Shown piece after piece: positions 1 to 7,780 of a stretch of 64,000 bases of DNA. The position numbers and the translations under genes are program-made. How positions within the stretch are numbered: the first letter of the stretch is position 1; each line of letters starts with the position of its first letter. The DNA is from Planctomycetota bacterium (GTDB lineage: Bacteria > Planctomycetota > Planctomycetia > Gemmatales > Gemmataceae). The notes under the pieces are model-generated. The model was not told where the DNA came from. It saw only the letters and a list, made by a program, of their open reading frames with translations, and searched no databases. The DNA lies in assembly GCA_003669555.1 (NCBI GenBank), contig QWOS01000038.1, forward strand, positions 1-64,000, written 5' to 3'.

Positions 1-1242
1 CTCGCGCAGCAAGGCATCCACCCGCGCTGGGGCCTCACCCAGCGGTACCCCCATTTGCTTGCCTTCCTTGCCGGGAATATCGCGGCGGCCAATCACGCAA
101 GCTCCTTGCGCCAGGTCCTTCGGACCAATCTCCACACGGACCGGCACGCCCCTCAGCTCGATTTCGTTGAAACGGAAGCCCGGACTCTTCTCGAAATCGG
201 TGTCGATCTTCACCTCAATCGGCTCGAAGCTATAAAATTCGTCCCTCGGGATGGCGCGGATAGCTGCTTTCAGCTGGTTGGCCGCTTCCACCACAGCCCG
301 GCGCTCCTCATCATTTTTGCCAATGGGCACGATGGTCACATGGGTGGGTGCCAGCCGTGGTGGAATCACCAACCCCTGGTCATCGGAGTGGGTCATAATA
401 AGGCCACCGATGAGGCGGGTGGAAACACCCCAGGAGGTAGCCCAGGCGAACTCCTGCTTGCCTTCCGCGGACTGGAACTTGACATCAAAGGCCTTGGCAA
501 AATTCTGGCCCAGGAAATGGCTGGTGCCAGCTTGCAGGGCCTTTTTGTCCTGCATCATGGCCTCTATACAGAGCGTGTAGACCGCACCAGGGAATTTTTG
601 TCCGTCACTTTTTGGCCCCACCAGCACCGGCATGGCCATGAACTCCTCGGCAAAGGTGCGATAGACCTCCACCATGCGCCTGGTTTCTTCCTCGGCCTCC
701 TGGCTATTGGCATGTGCGGTATGCCCCTCTTGCCAGAGAAACTCGGCGGTGCGTAGAAACAACCTGGTACGCATCTCCCAGCGCACCACATTGGCCCACT
801 GATTGATCAGGAGCGGTAAATCGCGGTAACTCTGAATCCAGCTTTTGTAGGTGTTCCAGATGATCGTCTCGGAAGTGGGCCGAATGATCAGCTCTTCCTC
901 AAGCTTGGCCTCGGGGTCCACCTCCACACCTTTGCCTGGCACTGATTTCAGCCGATAGTGGGTGACCACGGCACATTCCTTGGCGAACCCCTCCGCCATC
1001 TGTTCTTCCTTGGCCAGGTATGACTTGGGGATGAAGAGCGGGAAGTAGGCGTTCACATGACCGGTGTCCTTGAACATGCGGTCAAGGGCTTTCTGCATGC
1101 GTTCCCACAGGGCGTAGCCGGTGGGTTTGATGACCATGCAACCGCGTACCGCCGAGTTCTCGGCCAGGCCAGCACGGTTGACAATATCCAGGTACCACTG
1201 GGAGTAGTCTGCCGCGCGTGTCGTGATCTTTTCCCCTGCCAT
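1..1242 (-). CDS. proS: Prolyl-tRNA synthetase, C-terminus cut by window edge
   Basis: Charges tRNA-Pro with proline in the cytoplasm. The ORF is open at the left edge, so it is absent from the ORF track; 414 codons are visible. I read [17 protein letters not shown] at the N-terminus, class II motif 2 ([20 protein letters not shown]) and motif 3 ([16 protein letters not shown]). These are followed by the start of the anticodon-binding domain ([13 protein letters not shown], then [13 protein letters not shown]). The motifs fit the shorter archaeal/eukaryote-like ProRS class, which lacks the editing insertion. The ATG at 1242 is preferred over the in-frame ATG at 1248 because GGGAG then sits at normal spacing. 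The gene is divergent from the ABC transporter operon. Confidence 0.95.
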   Translation of the reverse strand, partial: MAGEKITTRAADYSQWYLDIVNRAGLAENSAVRGCMVIKPTGYALWERMQKALDRMFKDTGHVNAYFPLFIPKSYLAKEEQMAEGFAKECAVVTHYRLKSVPGKGVEVDPEAKLEEELIIRPTSETIIWNTYKSWIQSYRDLPLLINQWANVVRWEMRTRLFLRTAEFLWQEGHTAHANSQEAEEETRRMVEVYRTFAEEFMAMPVLVGPKSDGQKFPGAVYTLCIEAMMQDKKALQAGTSHFLGQNFAKAFDVKFQSAEGKQEFAWATSWGVSTRLIGGLIMTHSDDQGLVIPPRLAPTHVTIVPIGKNDEERRAVVEAANQLKAAIRAIPRDEFYSFEPIEVKIDTDFEKSPGFRFNEIELRGVPVRVEIGPKDLAQGACVIGRRDIPGKEGKQMGVPLGEAPARVDALLRE

Positions 1243-1379
1243 GATCATTCTCCCGGTAGGTTGCTCGCTGCTGGAACCGATCTGATCCCTATATCCTGTC
1301 AAGGCCCGAAAGGATGATTCTAGTGTTTGCCAGCATTTTGGCGGGAAAAGGTGGGTGCTGACCAGTAAAACCTCCTAAA

Positions 1380-1389
1380 CTAAATTTAG
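1380..1389. promoter_or_regulatory. 10-bp palindrome CTAAATTTAG in divergent promoter region
   Basis: This perfect palindrome lies in the roughly 190-bp AT-rich gap between proS and the ABC transporter operon, about 45 bp upstream of the ABC start. It could be a small operator. Ten-base AT-rich palindromes also arise by chance, and no second copy was seen. Confidence 0.2.
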
Positions 1390-1432
1390 ATTTTGCGGTA
1401 GGAAAATATTTCCAGGCAGGATTGCTATCATA

Positions 1433-2395
1433 ATGACAACGGCGGTCAACAACAGCACCCCTCATTTGGCTGCCAAAGTTGCAGATCCAACAAGCCCATC
1501 CGATTTGCTGGTTGAAATGCGCAACCTTGGCAAAAGCTATGGCTACTTTCGCCCTTTCCCGGCCCTGCAAAACCTCAACCTGACGGTTCGTCCTGGCGAG
1601 GTGGTGGGACTGCTGGGGCCCAACGGGTCTGGAAAAAGCACCGCCCTTCGCCTTTTGTTGGGTTTTTTGCGTCCCAGTCAGGGAATTGTGCGTCTGGCTG
1701 GCTATGACCCCTGGACCCAGGGTGCTTTAGCGCGCCAGGCGGTGGCTTACCTGCCAGGCGAGTTGCACCTGTACGACAACCTCACCCTGCGTCAGATGGC
1801 TTACTTTCTGGCCGACCTGCGGGGTGCCGAGGTGGAGCTTGAGGTCAGGCAACTGGCTGACATGTTCAGCCTGCCACTCGACACGCCGATGCGTCATGGC
1901 AGCTCGGGAATGCGCCGCAAGGCGGCGCTGGTGGCCCTGTTGGCACCCCGCACGCCCTTGCTGGTTCTTGATGAACCCACCAACACGCTCGACCCCGCCA
2001 TGCGGAATGCCCTGCTAGACCTGATATCTCAAGGCGCCAAACAAGGCCAGGGAATACTCTTCAGCTCGCATGTACTAGAAGAGGTCGAAGCTGTCTGCCA
2101 CCGAGTGATCATCTTGCGCAAAGGCAAGCTGGAGGCCCAGTGGGATGGGGTTGAACTCCGTCGAGGGCGCCGCATCCGGGCTGTACTGGGGGGGCCTCTG
2201 GTGGGTGCGCCACCCGATGGCTTTGGAGCCATGCTGGTTGTTGAGGCTGGCCGTCTGAACCTGGAGGTGGAACGGTTTGGCCCGGAGGTGCTTGGTTGGC
2301 TGGCCCTCCAGCCTATTTCCGACCTGCGAATCGAGCCTCTGGGACTAGGCAAGTTGTACCACGCTATCCATGGGGCACAGGAGCTGGGCGCATGA
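1433..2395 (+). CDS. ABC transporter ATP-binding protein
   Basis: This is the ATPase subunit of an ABC-2-type exporter. Walker A is GPNGSGKST (residues 62-70). The signature motif is degenerate (SSGMRR, about 157-162). Walker B is LLVLDEP (176-182), followed by an H-loop region (FSSHVLEEVE). The C-terminal 90 residues form an accessory domain common in ABC-2 (NatA/CcmA-like) ATPases. The first 25 residues before the core are unconserved in appearance, so the start could be further in. The stop overlaps the start of the permease (ATGA), so the two are translationally coupled. The substrate cannot be told from sequence. Confidence 0.92.
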   Translation: MTTAVNNSTPHLAAKVADPTSPSDLLVEMRNLGKSYGYFRPFPALQNLNLTVRPGEVVGLLGPNGSGKSTALRLLLGFLRPSQGIVRLAGYDPWTQGALARQAVAYLPGELHLYDNLTLRQMAYFLADLRGAEVELEVRQLADMFSLPLDTPMRHGSSGMRRKAALVALLAPRTPLLVLDEPTNTLDPAMRNALLDLISQGAKQGQGILFSSHVLEEVEAVCHRVIILRKGKLEAQWDGVELRRGRRIRAVLGGPLVGAPPDGFGAMLVVEAGRLNLEVERFGPEVLGWLALQPISDLRIEPLGLGKLYHAIHGAQELGA

Positions 2396-3423
2396 TTCGG
2401 CTCGATTCACTGGGATTGCTACTTGGCAGGCTGGGGCGCGACTGGCGTGGCTGGCTATTTGGTTTTTCCCTGCTTTTTAGCGGCTTTGGGCTACTGTGGG
2501 CCTTGGTGATGCGGCGTACCCTTGAACAGGTGGCACCCTTTTTTCGCCTGATGGCCTCGCAAAGTGGCCTGGGCTCGAAAGATATCGAGTCGGTGGTTTT
2601 CGAGGGGCCTGGCAAGATGTTGCGAACCCTCATCGGTGGTGAGCGGGTGAACCTGGAAAATGCCATGGATGTACTTTCTGTGGCCCTGGTGCATCCCCTG
2701 ATGGTGGGTCTGGCGGGACTTTGGGCACTGGGCCGGGGCACGGCTTTGCTGGGTGAGCTGGACCGTGGCCCGCTGGAGCTGCTGCTGAGCCAGCCAGTTA
2801 GTCGCCGCATGGTGGCCTTCGCTCACACCCTTTTTGACGCTATCTGCTGGCCTTTGCTGGGTTTGGCATTCACTTGCGGCATGGCGGCAGGGGTATGGTG
2901 GATCGATCCCATTGTGGAGAAGCCTTTATCGTCTGAGGTACAAAGCAAGATGCAGGGTGCCAGACCATGGTGGTTGCGGCTGGATAGCCTGCTGAAAACC
3001 CAGACTACCCAGGAAGGGGCCAACAAGCGTCTGGAATTGCGGCCCCTCGATTTTCTGAAGGCGGCACCGGTTGTGGCCGGATTGGGTTTTGCCCTGAGTG
3101 GTCTCAGCTTCGGAGTGGCGGCGTTTGGGCGATCCCGGTTCCAGATGCTGGGGCTGTTGGCGACCTGTTTTTTCATGATGTATCTGGCCAACCTGCTGGC
3201 CCAATTGTACGAGCCGATGGGCTGGGTGCGTCCATTAACTGTTTTTTACTATTACCACCCGCAGGAAATGGCTTTGGGGCTGGGTGGGCTGGTGAGTTTC
3301 AACGAATGGGGCCTCCAGGGGGTTCGTTTACCGGGATTAGCCGTGCTGGTGGGCCTGGGGGTGGTGGGTTACGGTTGCGGAACATGGCAGATGGTGCGGC
3401 GAGATCTGCCTGTCCCGCTGTGA
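2392..3423 (+). CDS. ABC-2 type transporter permease
   Basis: This is the membrane partner of the upstream ATPase. The track ORF begins at 2296 inside the ATPase gene. I choose the ATG at 2392, which overlaps the ATPase stop as ATGA and gives 343 residues beginning MIRLDSLGLLL. About six hydrophobic segments are visible: near residues 20-40, then VALVHPLMVGLAGLWALG, ICWPLLGLAFTCGMAAGVWW, VVAGLGFALSGLSFGVAAFG, LGLLATCFFMMYLANLLAQL and a C-terminal helix. A soluble loop (residues about 165-225) separates helices three and four. The layout fits ABC-2 permeases; the substrate is unknown. Confidence 0.85.
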   Translation: MIRLDSLGLLLGRLGRDWRGWLFGFSLLFSGFGLLWALVMRRTLEQVAPFFRLMASQSGLGSKDIESVVFEGPGKMLRTLIGGERVNLENAMDVLSVALVHPLMVGLAGLWALGRGTALLGELDRGPLELLLSQPVSRRMVAFAHTLFDAICWPLLGLAFTCGMAAGVWWIDPIVEKPLSSEVQSKMQGARPWWLRLDSLLKTQTTQEGANKRLELRPLDFLKAAPVVAGLGFALSGLSFGVAAFGRSRFQMLGLLATCFFMMYLANLLAQLYEPMGWVRPLTVFYYYHPQEMALGLGGLVSFNEWGLQGVRLPGLAVLVGLGVVGYGCGTWQMVRRDLPVPL

Positions 3424-3449
3424 GATTTGTGTAATCGGCCAGCCTTCGC

Positions 3450-3479
3450 TTGACGGAATGGCGGTGTGTCCACTATTTT
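3450..3479 (+). promoter_or_regulatory. Putative sigma-70-like promoter of tRNA-Glu
   Basis: TTGACG at 3450-3455 and TATTTT at 3474-3479 are separated by 18 bp. The -10 box ends 16 bp before the mature tRNA, a plausible geometry for a tRNA promoter. The hexamers match the bacterial consensus moderately; assignment is by eye. Confidence 0.45.
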
Positions 3480-3495
3480 GATTGAGTTGCCATTC

Positions 3496-3567
3496 GGCCC
3501 TGTCGTCTAGTGGTTAGGACACAGCCCTTTCAAGGCTGCGACACGGGTTCAAATCCCGTCAGGGTCA
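3496..3567 (+). tRNA. tRNA-Glu (anticodon UUC)
   Basis: A cloverleaf folds by eye. The acceptor GGCCCTG pairs with CAGGGTC, with one G-U. The D-arm contains AGTGGTTAGGAC. The anticodon stem CAGCC/GGCTG encloses loop CTTTCAA, giving anticodon TTC. The T-arm ACGGG/CCCGT carries loop TTCAAAT. The discriminator base is A and no CCA is encoded. The gene sits 64 bp from the repeat copy that marks the left edge of the accessory island, a typical position for chromosomal insertions. Confidence 0.95.
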
Positions 3568-3630
3568 TTTCTGGTTCTGTGGCAACAGCATGATGCCGGT
3601 GGCCGGCATCATGCACTCTTCCGCCCAGGT

Positions 3631-3974
3631 TGCGGCAAGAGCATCTCCTCTCTCGTTCTTACGCCAGCAGTTCGTTCAGGACATGCCCACGCACATCGGT
3701 GAGGCGGCGGTCTGCGCCATTGTGCCGCACTGTAAGCCGGGTGTGGTCGATACCCAGAAGGTGCAAAATGGTGGCGTGCACATCGTAGACCGGCGTACCT
3801 ACTCTGTTGGAAGGCTTGAAGCCGAATGCATCGGAGGGGCCAATACTGACACCCCCCTTGATACCACCAGCCAGCCAGTTCGTGAAGCAGTGCGGGTTGT
3901 GATCGTGCCCCTTGTCCCCTTGCGAGCTGGGCATGCGGCCAAATTCGGTGGTCTAGAGCACCATGGTAACATCC
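3631..3974 (-). repeat. Left copy of a ~345-bp direct repeat (3' end of DUF1501 gene)
   Basis: This segment is near-identical to 8682-9027, in the same orientation. It covers the last ~100 codons of the DUF1501 gene plus about 28 bp past its stop. Similarity starts at TGCGGCAAG and ends at CATCC on both copies. The two copies bracket the toxin, IS remnant and RNA-repair cassette. Confidence 0.85.
3659..3974 (-). pseudogene. Truncated DUF1501 C-terminal fragment
   Basis: The frame reads [19 protein letters not shown] through to [12 protein letters not shown] and ends at TAA. It matches the last ~100 residues of the full-length DUF1501 protein encoded at 8709-10160. Over the 92 residues after MPSS it differs by four substitutions and loses one Gly codon (GGIKGG instead of GGGIKGG). 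The conserved Trp in VLWTTEFG is replaced by TAG. Nothing homologous remains upstream of 3974. It is a non-functional duplication product rather than a gene. Confidence 0.85.
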
Positions 3975-4064
3975 TTGCCAAAGTGAAAGCGATCTGCTGA
4001 ACGAAGGGATGAGGAGTAAAAATAGTTGCCCCGACACGAGCGTGAGAAAGGAGGACCAGAAGAG

Positions 4065-4664
4065 ATGAATTCCAGCCGTATTGAACTACCAGCGGTGTAT
4101 GTGATTGCCGGTCCTAATGGGGCTGGCAAGACAACATTTGCCACTAAGTTTTTGCCGGACTTTGTGAATTGCCGGGAGTTTCTGAATGCAGACCTGATTG
4201 CGGCGGGGCTGGCACCTTTTGCACCAGAGACGCAAAATCTCCGAGCGGGGCGATTGCTGCTAGAGCGGATCATTGAACTGGTATCGACAAGGGACGATTT
4301 CAGTTTTGAGACAACGCTATCAGGTCGGACCTATGTGCGACAACTGGAGCAGATGAAGCAGGATGGTTATAGGGTCTATCTGGTCTTCCTCTGGCTGCCG
4401 AGCGACGAATTGGCTATGGCACGGGTCGCCAACCGGGTTCGCCAAGGAGGACACAACATTCAGGAAGCGGACATTCGCCGCCGGTTCAAGTCAGGAATCA
4501 CGAACTTCTTCGACCTGTATTGCACTTTGTGCGACAGCTGGTGGCTGTATGATGGTTCTCAGGTTCCACCGGCTATGATTGCCAAAGCAGAGGGTGAAGA
4601 ATTAAAAGTGAGCCAACAGGACCTTTTCGACCAGATCACCCGAAGTGTGAGAGGCAGGCGATGA
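4065..4664 (+). CDS. Zeta-toxin-like P-loop kinase
   Basis: The protein has 199 residues from the ATG at 4065, which has an AAAGGAGG Shine-Dalgarno 11 bp upstream; the track's TTG at 4026 is less likely. It carries P-loop GPNGAGKTT (16-24), then FLNADLIAAGL and FSFETTLSGRTY. These are typical of the COG4185/zeta-toxin family. Characterised zeta toxins phosphorylate UDP-N-acetylglucosamine; whether this branch does so is not known. The stop overlaps the start of a 59-residue gene (ATGA), so the pair resembles a toxin-antitoxin module with reversed order. It lies at the left end of the island. Confidence 0.82.
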   Translation: MNSSRIELPAVYVIAGPNGAGKTTFATKFLPDFVNCREFLNADLIAAGLAPFAPETQNLRAGRLLLERIIELVSTRDDFSFETTLSGRTYVRQLEQMKQDGYRVYLVFLWLPSDELAMARVANRVRQGGHNIQEADIRRRFKSGITNFFDLYCTLCDSWWLYDGSQVPPAMIAKAEGEELKVSQQDLFDQITRSVRGRR

Positions 4665-4840
4665 ACCAGAAAGAGAACGGATTGTCCGAAAAAGTGGACG
4701 CAGCCTTCCGGGCGGCAGCTACGACCGTGTTCGACCGGGCGAAGCAGACAGGCACACCCGTGATTGTTTGGGAAGCGGGACACATCAAGGAAATTTCTAG
4801 CGAAAAACTGGCTCTGCCACCTGTAATTCCCGGCGACTAA
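4661..4840 (+). CDS. Small partner of zeta-like kinase, possible antitoxin
   Basis: A 59-residue protein, too short for the ORF track, starting MNQKENGLSEKVDAAFR and ending LALPPVIPGD. Its ATG overlaps the stop of the kinase gene by four bases. The N-terminal half looks helical and acidic/basic mixed, and the C-terminal half contains TPVIVWEAGHIKEIS. Small proteins in this position are common beside COG4185 kinases and are presumed antitoxins. No DNA-binding motif is visible, and the antitoxin role is inferred from position alone. Confidence 0.65.
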   Translation: MNQKENGLSEKVDAAFRAAATTVFDRAKQTGTPVIVWEAGHIKEISSEKLALPPVIPGD

Positions 4841-5159
4841 ACCAAAGGTCAACGGATAGCACCCAAATTAATATTATTTGGAGTGGTGTCAACACAATTA
4901 AAGGTTTCTGGCCAGGCAACCAAGTGTTGATCCACTTTCAAGGGAGACGATATTGCCCAACAGACGCTGATTTTTGGCCGATATCCGGACGGTGGTCATG
5001 CCGCTGGTCAAGCGACATGACAAAAGCGAACATTCGCATTTCGGATTAAGAGGAATTTTTTCTAACACATTTACGGTGCTTCTTGTTTTCTCCCGCTATG
5101 AATACAAGGGGATCCTGCATTAAATCAAATGCATAGGCCAAAAAATAACACCGAACTTT
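4841..5159. other. Intergenic, AT-rich, no gene seen
   Basis: These ~320 bases between the toxin-like pair and the IS remnant are visibly AT-richer than the flanking chromosome. I see no convincing ORF, tRNA or terminator. Confidence 0.5.
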
Positions 5160-5213
5160 ATTCCAGAGTGATCGTTTAGAGCAAGTTTCACATTTATGGA
5201 TTTACTCTGGAAT
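5160..5213. repeat. Inverted repeat ATTCCAGAGT / ACTCTGGAAT
   Basis: The arms at 5160-5169 and 5204-5213 are perfect 10-bp inverted repeats with a 34-nt loop. The left arm overlaps the outer end of the putative IS terminal repeat, so this may be subterminal transposase-binding structure or a terminator remnant. Confidence 0.4.
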
Positions 5214-5828
5214 GAAAAAACACCAAAATAAATTGTTTTTTGGCAACGCTCTGTACTTCTTTTACAAGAAGTCTGCTCTATTATTACCGCGTGTTGCCCA
5301 GGCAGCTTGAAACCACGGGCAGCATAGTTGTTGCGTCTGGTCTACCAAAAAAGCCACCATCATCACCATCGCCAGCACCACCGACAGATTTTTCTTGCCG
5401 TGGCCGTAATTGTGTTCGAAGTGATATCCCTGGTTTTTCATGGTATTGAATGTCTTGTTTTCAATCCTCCAGCGGGCACGCCAGCCACGCATGATTTTTT
5501 CGACTATGTCGGTTGTCAGTGCAAATTCGGTGATCTAGCTAAAATTCTGGACAATTCCGATCCGTTCCACTTTTTTAACCGCCCGTCCCGCCAAGACCTC
5601 CTCGACCCTTCCCGGCGGCCTCGGGACGCCTGGAACCCTGCGGTCGCCCGGGGCACCCTTGCTGTATCTGGTGAATAACCGGCGCCATTCCATCAGTTGG
5701 GAGCTGTAGATCCACGATAATCCGCCAAGACGGCCTGACCAAAATCTCGGGAGCCCGCTTGATGCCGTTCTGATTGCTTTTGGACATGATCCATCCCCCT
5801 CAAACCATTCAACCATAGATCACTCTGG
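5163..5828 (-). mobile_element. Degenerate insertion sequence with 11-bp inverted ends
   Basis: CCAGAGTGATC at 5163-5173 reappears as its reverse complement GATCACTCTGG at 5818-5828. These look like terminal inverted repeats of a ~666-bp element. Inside is the C-terminal end of a transposase on the minus strand. The element is shorter than a normal single-transposase IS, so it has probably suffered an internal deletion. No target-site duplication is recognisable. A further partial copy of the end, ACTCTGGAAT, lies at 5204-5213. The IS family cannot be named safely. Confidence 0.55.
5262..5537 (-). pseudogene. Transposase C-terminal remnant
   Basis: The frame reads ITEFALTTDIVEKIMRGWRARWRIENKTFNTMKNQGYHF and then EHNYGHGKKNLS. 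This is a DDE-transposase C-terminal end in which the ExW/IENxxFNxLK region follows the catalytic Glu. The frame is blocked immediately upstream by TAG at 5535-5537, where many relatives have an aromatic residue. Reading frames between 5540 and 5816 do not clearly continue the domain. It lies inside the putative inverted ends at 5163 and 5828 and is non-functional. Confidence 0.6.
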
Positions 5829-5888
5829 TGGTCTGACGGAATAGTGACCCAGGGGAACCTCAATTAGATTGAAAGCCACTTCGGTTTT

Positions 5889-7004
5889 TTACCCAACCAG
5901 AATCAAAGAATGGCATTCATTCATTTTTGGCGGTTCACACTTTGAAACCAGTTTACTAATTACCTTACCCGGAACCGGGTTTTCCCGCCTGCTGTTTTGG
6001 ATCATGATTTTGCTCATGGGCGGTTCGATATAAATCATTTCCACACGAGCCTTGTATTCTGTGAACAGGTTCACCCAGCGCTGGCGTGTCCTTGCTGTTA
6101 TGTTTGTGGCATTAAAAGCGAATGATTGTTTCAAACGCAAAAATTCCCTGCAACGAGCCCGACCCTTTTGGACCACCTCACCTTGGACTTCGGTTGGTTT
6201 TATTTTTAATTCGGATCGGATTTTATCCAGAGACACAACTGGCAGGTCGGGCCGGTTATCGGAGAGCCAGGTGTCCTTTCCGCTTCCCGGGAGACCTGAC
6301 ATCATGGTTACGGTGCATCGATGATCTTCATGGTGAATTTGATGTAGATTTTGCCCGGCATTGCGGAAGAAATGAAATCTGGTTTGTTCATTCGGAAACG
6401 AAAAAGGTTTGTCAAAGCAGTTATTTTCCTCGGCCATAAGTTTCCAGCATTGCAAGTCAATCTCGGAACGGTCGGCAGTTTTCGCCACGCGTCCCCGGTG
6501 GTCTGCAAGGGAAAAAAGATAGAGCAGCCTGTTGCTGACAAGCCACGAAAGTCTGGCTACTTCTGCGGCCGGATCGATCCTTTCCATCAGGTAGGCTGGG
6601 CGACCGTGATACCGCACGAGGTTTGTGATCTTCTCACGCGTCACTAAGTCGCAACCAAGTTCACGAAGAATTTCCCGGGCGAGTTTTTCCCCCCGGACGG
6701 CATGCTTGGGGGAGGATATTCGCCCGTTTTGAAGGTCGACAATAGAGGTCAATGGTTTGGCTGAATCATGAAAAAGCCCTGTAAATACCAGAATGGTCTT
6801 CTCTTCGGGAGACAAATCGCTCCAATCATCAAGGGAATGGAGTTGACGACAGACCATTTGTGTGTGGGTCCAGACATCCCCTTCCGAATGCCACTCGGTG
6901 TCCTGCCGGCATCGGGACATTTCCTTTACCCATGAAAGGGATTCAGCCCAGGCAAGAATATCATCCAGGCATGATGTGCTGAGCCTGCACCATTTCACAA
7001 CCAT
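5889..7004 (-). CDS. HD-Pnk: HD phosphoesterase plus polynucleotide 5'-kinase
   Basis: This is a bifunctional end-healing enzyme of 371 residues. The N-terminal HD domain has H47 (VWTHTQ), H79-D80 (LFHDSAKP) and a later Asp in SLADHRG. The C-terminal kinase has P-loop GLPGSGKDTW (237-246), the catalytic pattern SLDKIR (258-263) and an NATN-R lid region. The architecture matches the characterised Runella HD-Pnk, in which the HD domain removes 2',3' phosphates and the kinase phosphorylates 5'-OH ends. I move the start from 7055 to the ATG at 7004, which has GGAAGG upstream and overlaps the ligase gene by 10 bp. It is the last gene of the cassette. Confidence 0.87.
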   Translation of the reverse strand: MVVKWCRLSTSCLDDILAWAESLSWVKEMSRCRQDTEWHSEGDVWTHTQMVCRQLHSLDDWSDLSPEEKTILVFTGLFHDSAKPLTSIVDLQNGRISSPKHAVRGEKLAREILRELGCDLVTREKITNLVRYHGRPAYLMERIDPAAEVARLSWLVSNRLLYLFSLADHRGRVAKTADRSEIDLQCWKLMAEENNCFDKPFSFPNEQTRFHFFRNAGQNLHQIHHEDHRCTVTMMSGLPGSGKDTWLSDNRPDLPVVSLDKIRSELKIKPTEVQGEVVQKGRARCREFLRLKQSFAFNATNITARTRQRWVNLFTEYKARVEMIYIEPPMSKIMIQNSRRENPVPGKVISKLVSKCEPPKMNECHSLILVG

Positions 7005-7780
7005 ATATCCGTACCTTCCGCCAAACGGTTGGGAATAATTGGCCTGCGCAGCCAATGGGTCCCGGAATCAGCCACACACGTCAGGAAACTCGCACGCACA
7101 AACTTGACTCGACAGATTACCCTATCCTCTTCCTCCACTTTGATGTAAAGACCCTCCATATCGTCGGAAGGATCAGTTTCGCGGATTGCGATCTCAGCAT
7201 TCAGTCCGTTCGATTTTACTTGATTCACCATTTGTTCGCGCCAATCTTCACCTTTGTAATGGGAACGTCCAAGTAGGGATGTGATTTCTTGAATAGACCG
7301 GGCTTTTCCATGATGTAGCACCGGAACTGAAGCCAAGGGCAATCCGTTCAACAATCGACGCCTGGCGTGAGTGCCCAAAAATTGCTTTGTCTCAAGATCG
7401 AGAACATCAAATTCAAGAAAGAAATGCGGGAGTTTGTCGTAATAAACGGTGTGCTTTGCATAAAGCCACTCCCCGTAGACCACATATCGGTCCCTCAATA
7501 CCGGCCAAAAAGCTGATGCCTTGGCTTTGGCCCATCGCTTGAATAGATTGAAGTGTTTTTCCCTTGCTCCGCCACGCAGGTAGTGACCCCTGCTCTGAAG
7601 AAAAACCTCACCAGCGGAATTGAATCGAAGGGCGGCGTTTGCCCCATCCACCTTTTCCTCAACAACAACAAACCTTCCTTCCAGGTCACGGAAAGGAATA
7701 CGCTGGAGATCATGGTCTCCAACCTGGAGGCGGGACCCCTCAAGGTGTGGGGTCCTTGGGTATTTGACAAGGGCTCTCAT
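6995..7780 (-). CDS. ATP-dependent RNA ligase (PF09414-like)
   Basis: A 261-residue nucleotidyltransferase. Motif I is EEKVDGAN with the AMP-acceptor Lys at 43. QSRGHYL fits motif Ia, FFLEFDVLD motif III, EGLYIKVEE motif IV and RVKFVR motif V. The family joins 3'-OH and 5'-phosphate RNA ends. No sizeable C-terminal domain follows motif V, so this is a compact ligase. The start at 7780 is chosen because its ATG overlaps the methyltransferase stop (ATGA); the track start at 7801 lies inside that gene. The stop overlaps the HD-Pnk start, so all three genes are coupled. Confidence 0.88.
   Translation of the reverse strand: MRALVKYPRTPHLEGSRLQVGDHDLQRIPFRDLEGRFVVVEEKVDGANAALRFNSAGEVFLQSRGHYLRGGAREKHFNLFKRWAKAKASAFWPVLRDRYVVYGEWLYAKHTVYYDKLPHFFLEFDVLDLETKQFLGTHARRRLLNGLPLASVPVLHHGKARSIQEITSLLGRSHYKGEDWREQMVNQVKSNGLNAEIAIRETDPSDDMEGLYIKVEEEDRVICRVKFVRASFLTCVADSGTHWLRRPIIPNRLAEGTDIWL

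Noticed and set aside
55-756. 233-aa plus-strand ORF at the left edge
   Set aside because: It is antisense to proS, whose class II motifs are clear in the minus frame; the plus ORF has no recognisable domain.
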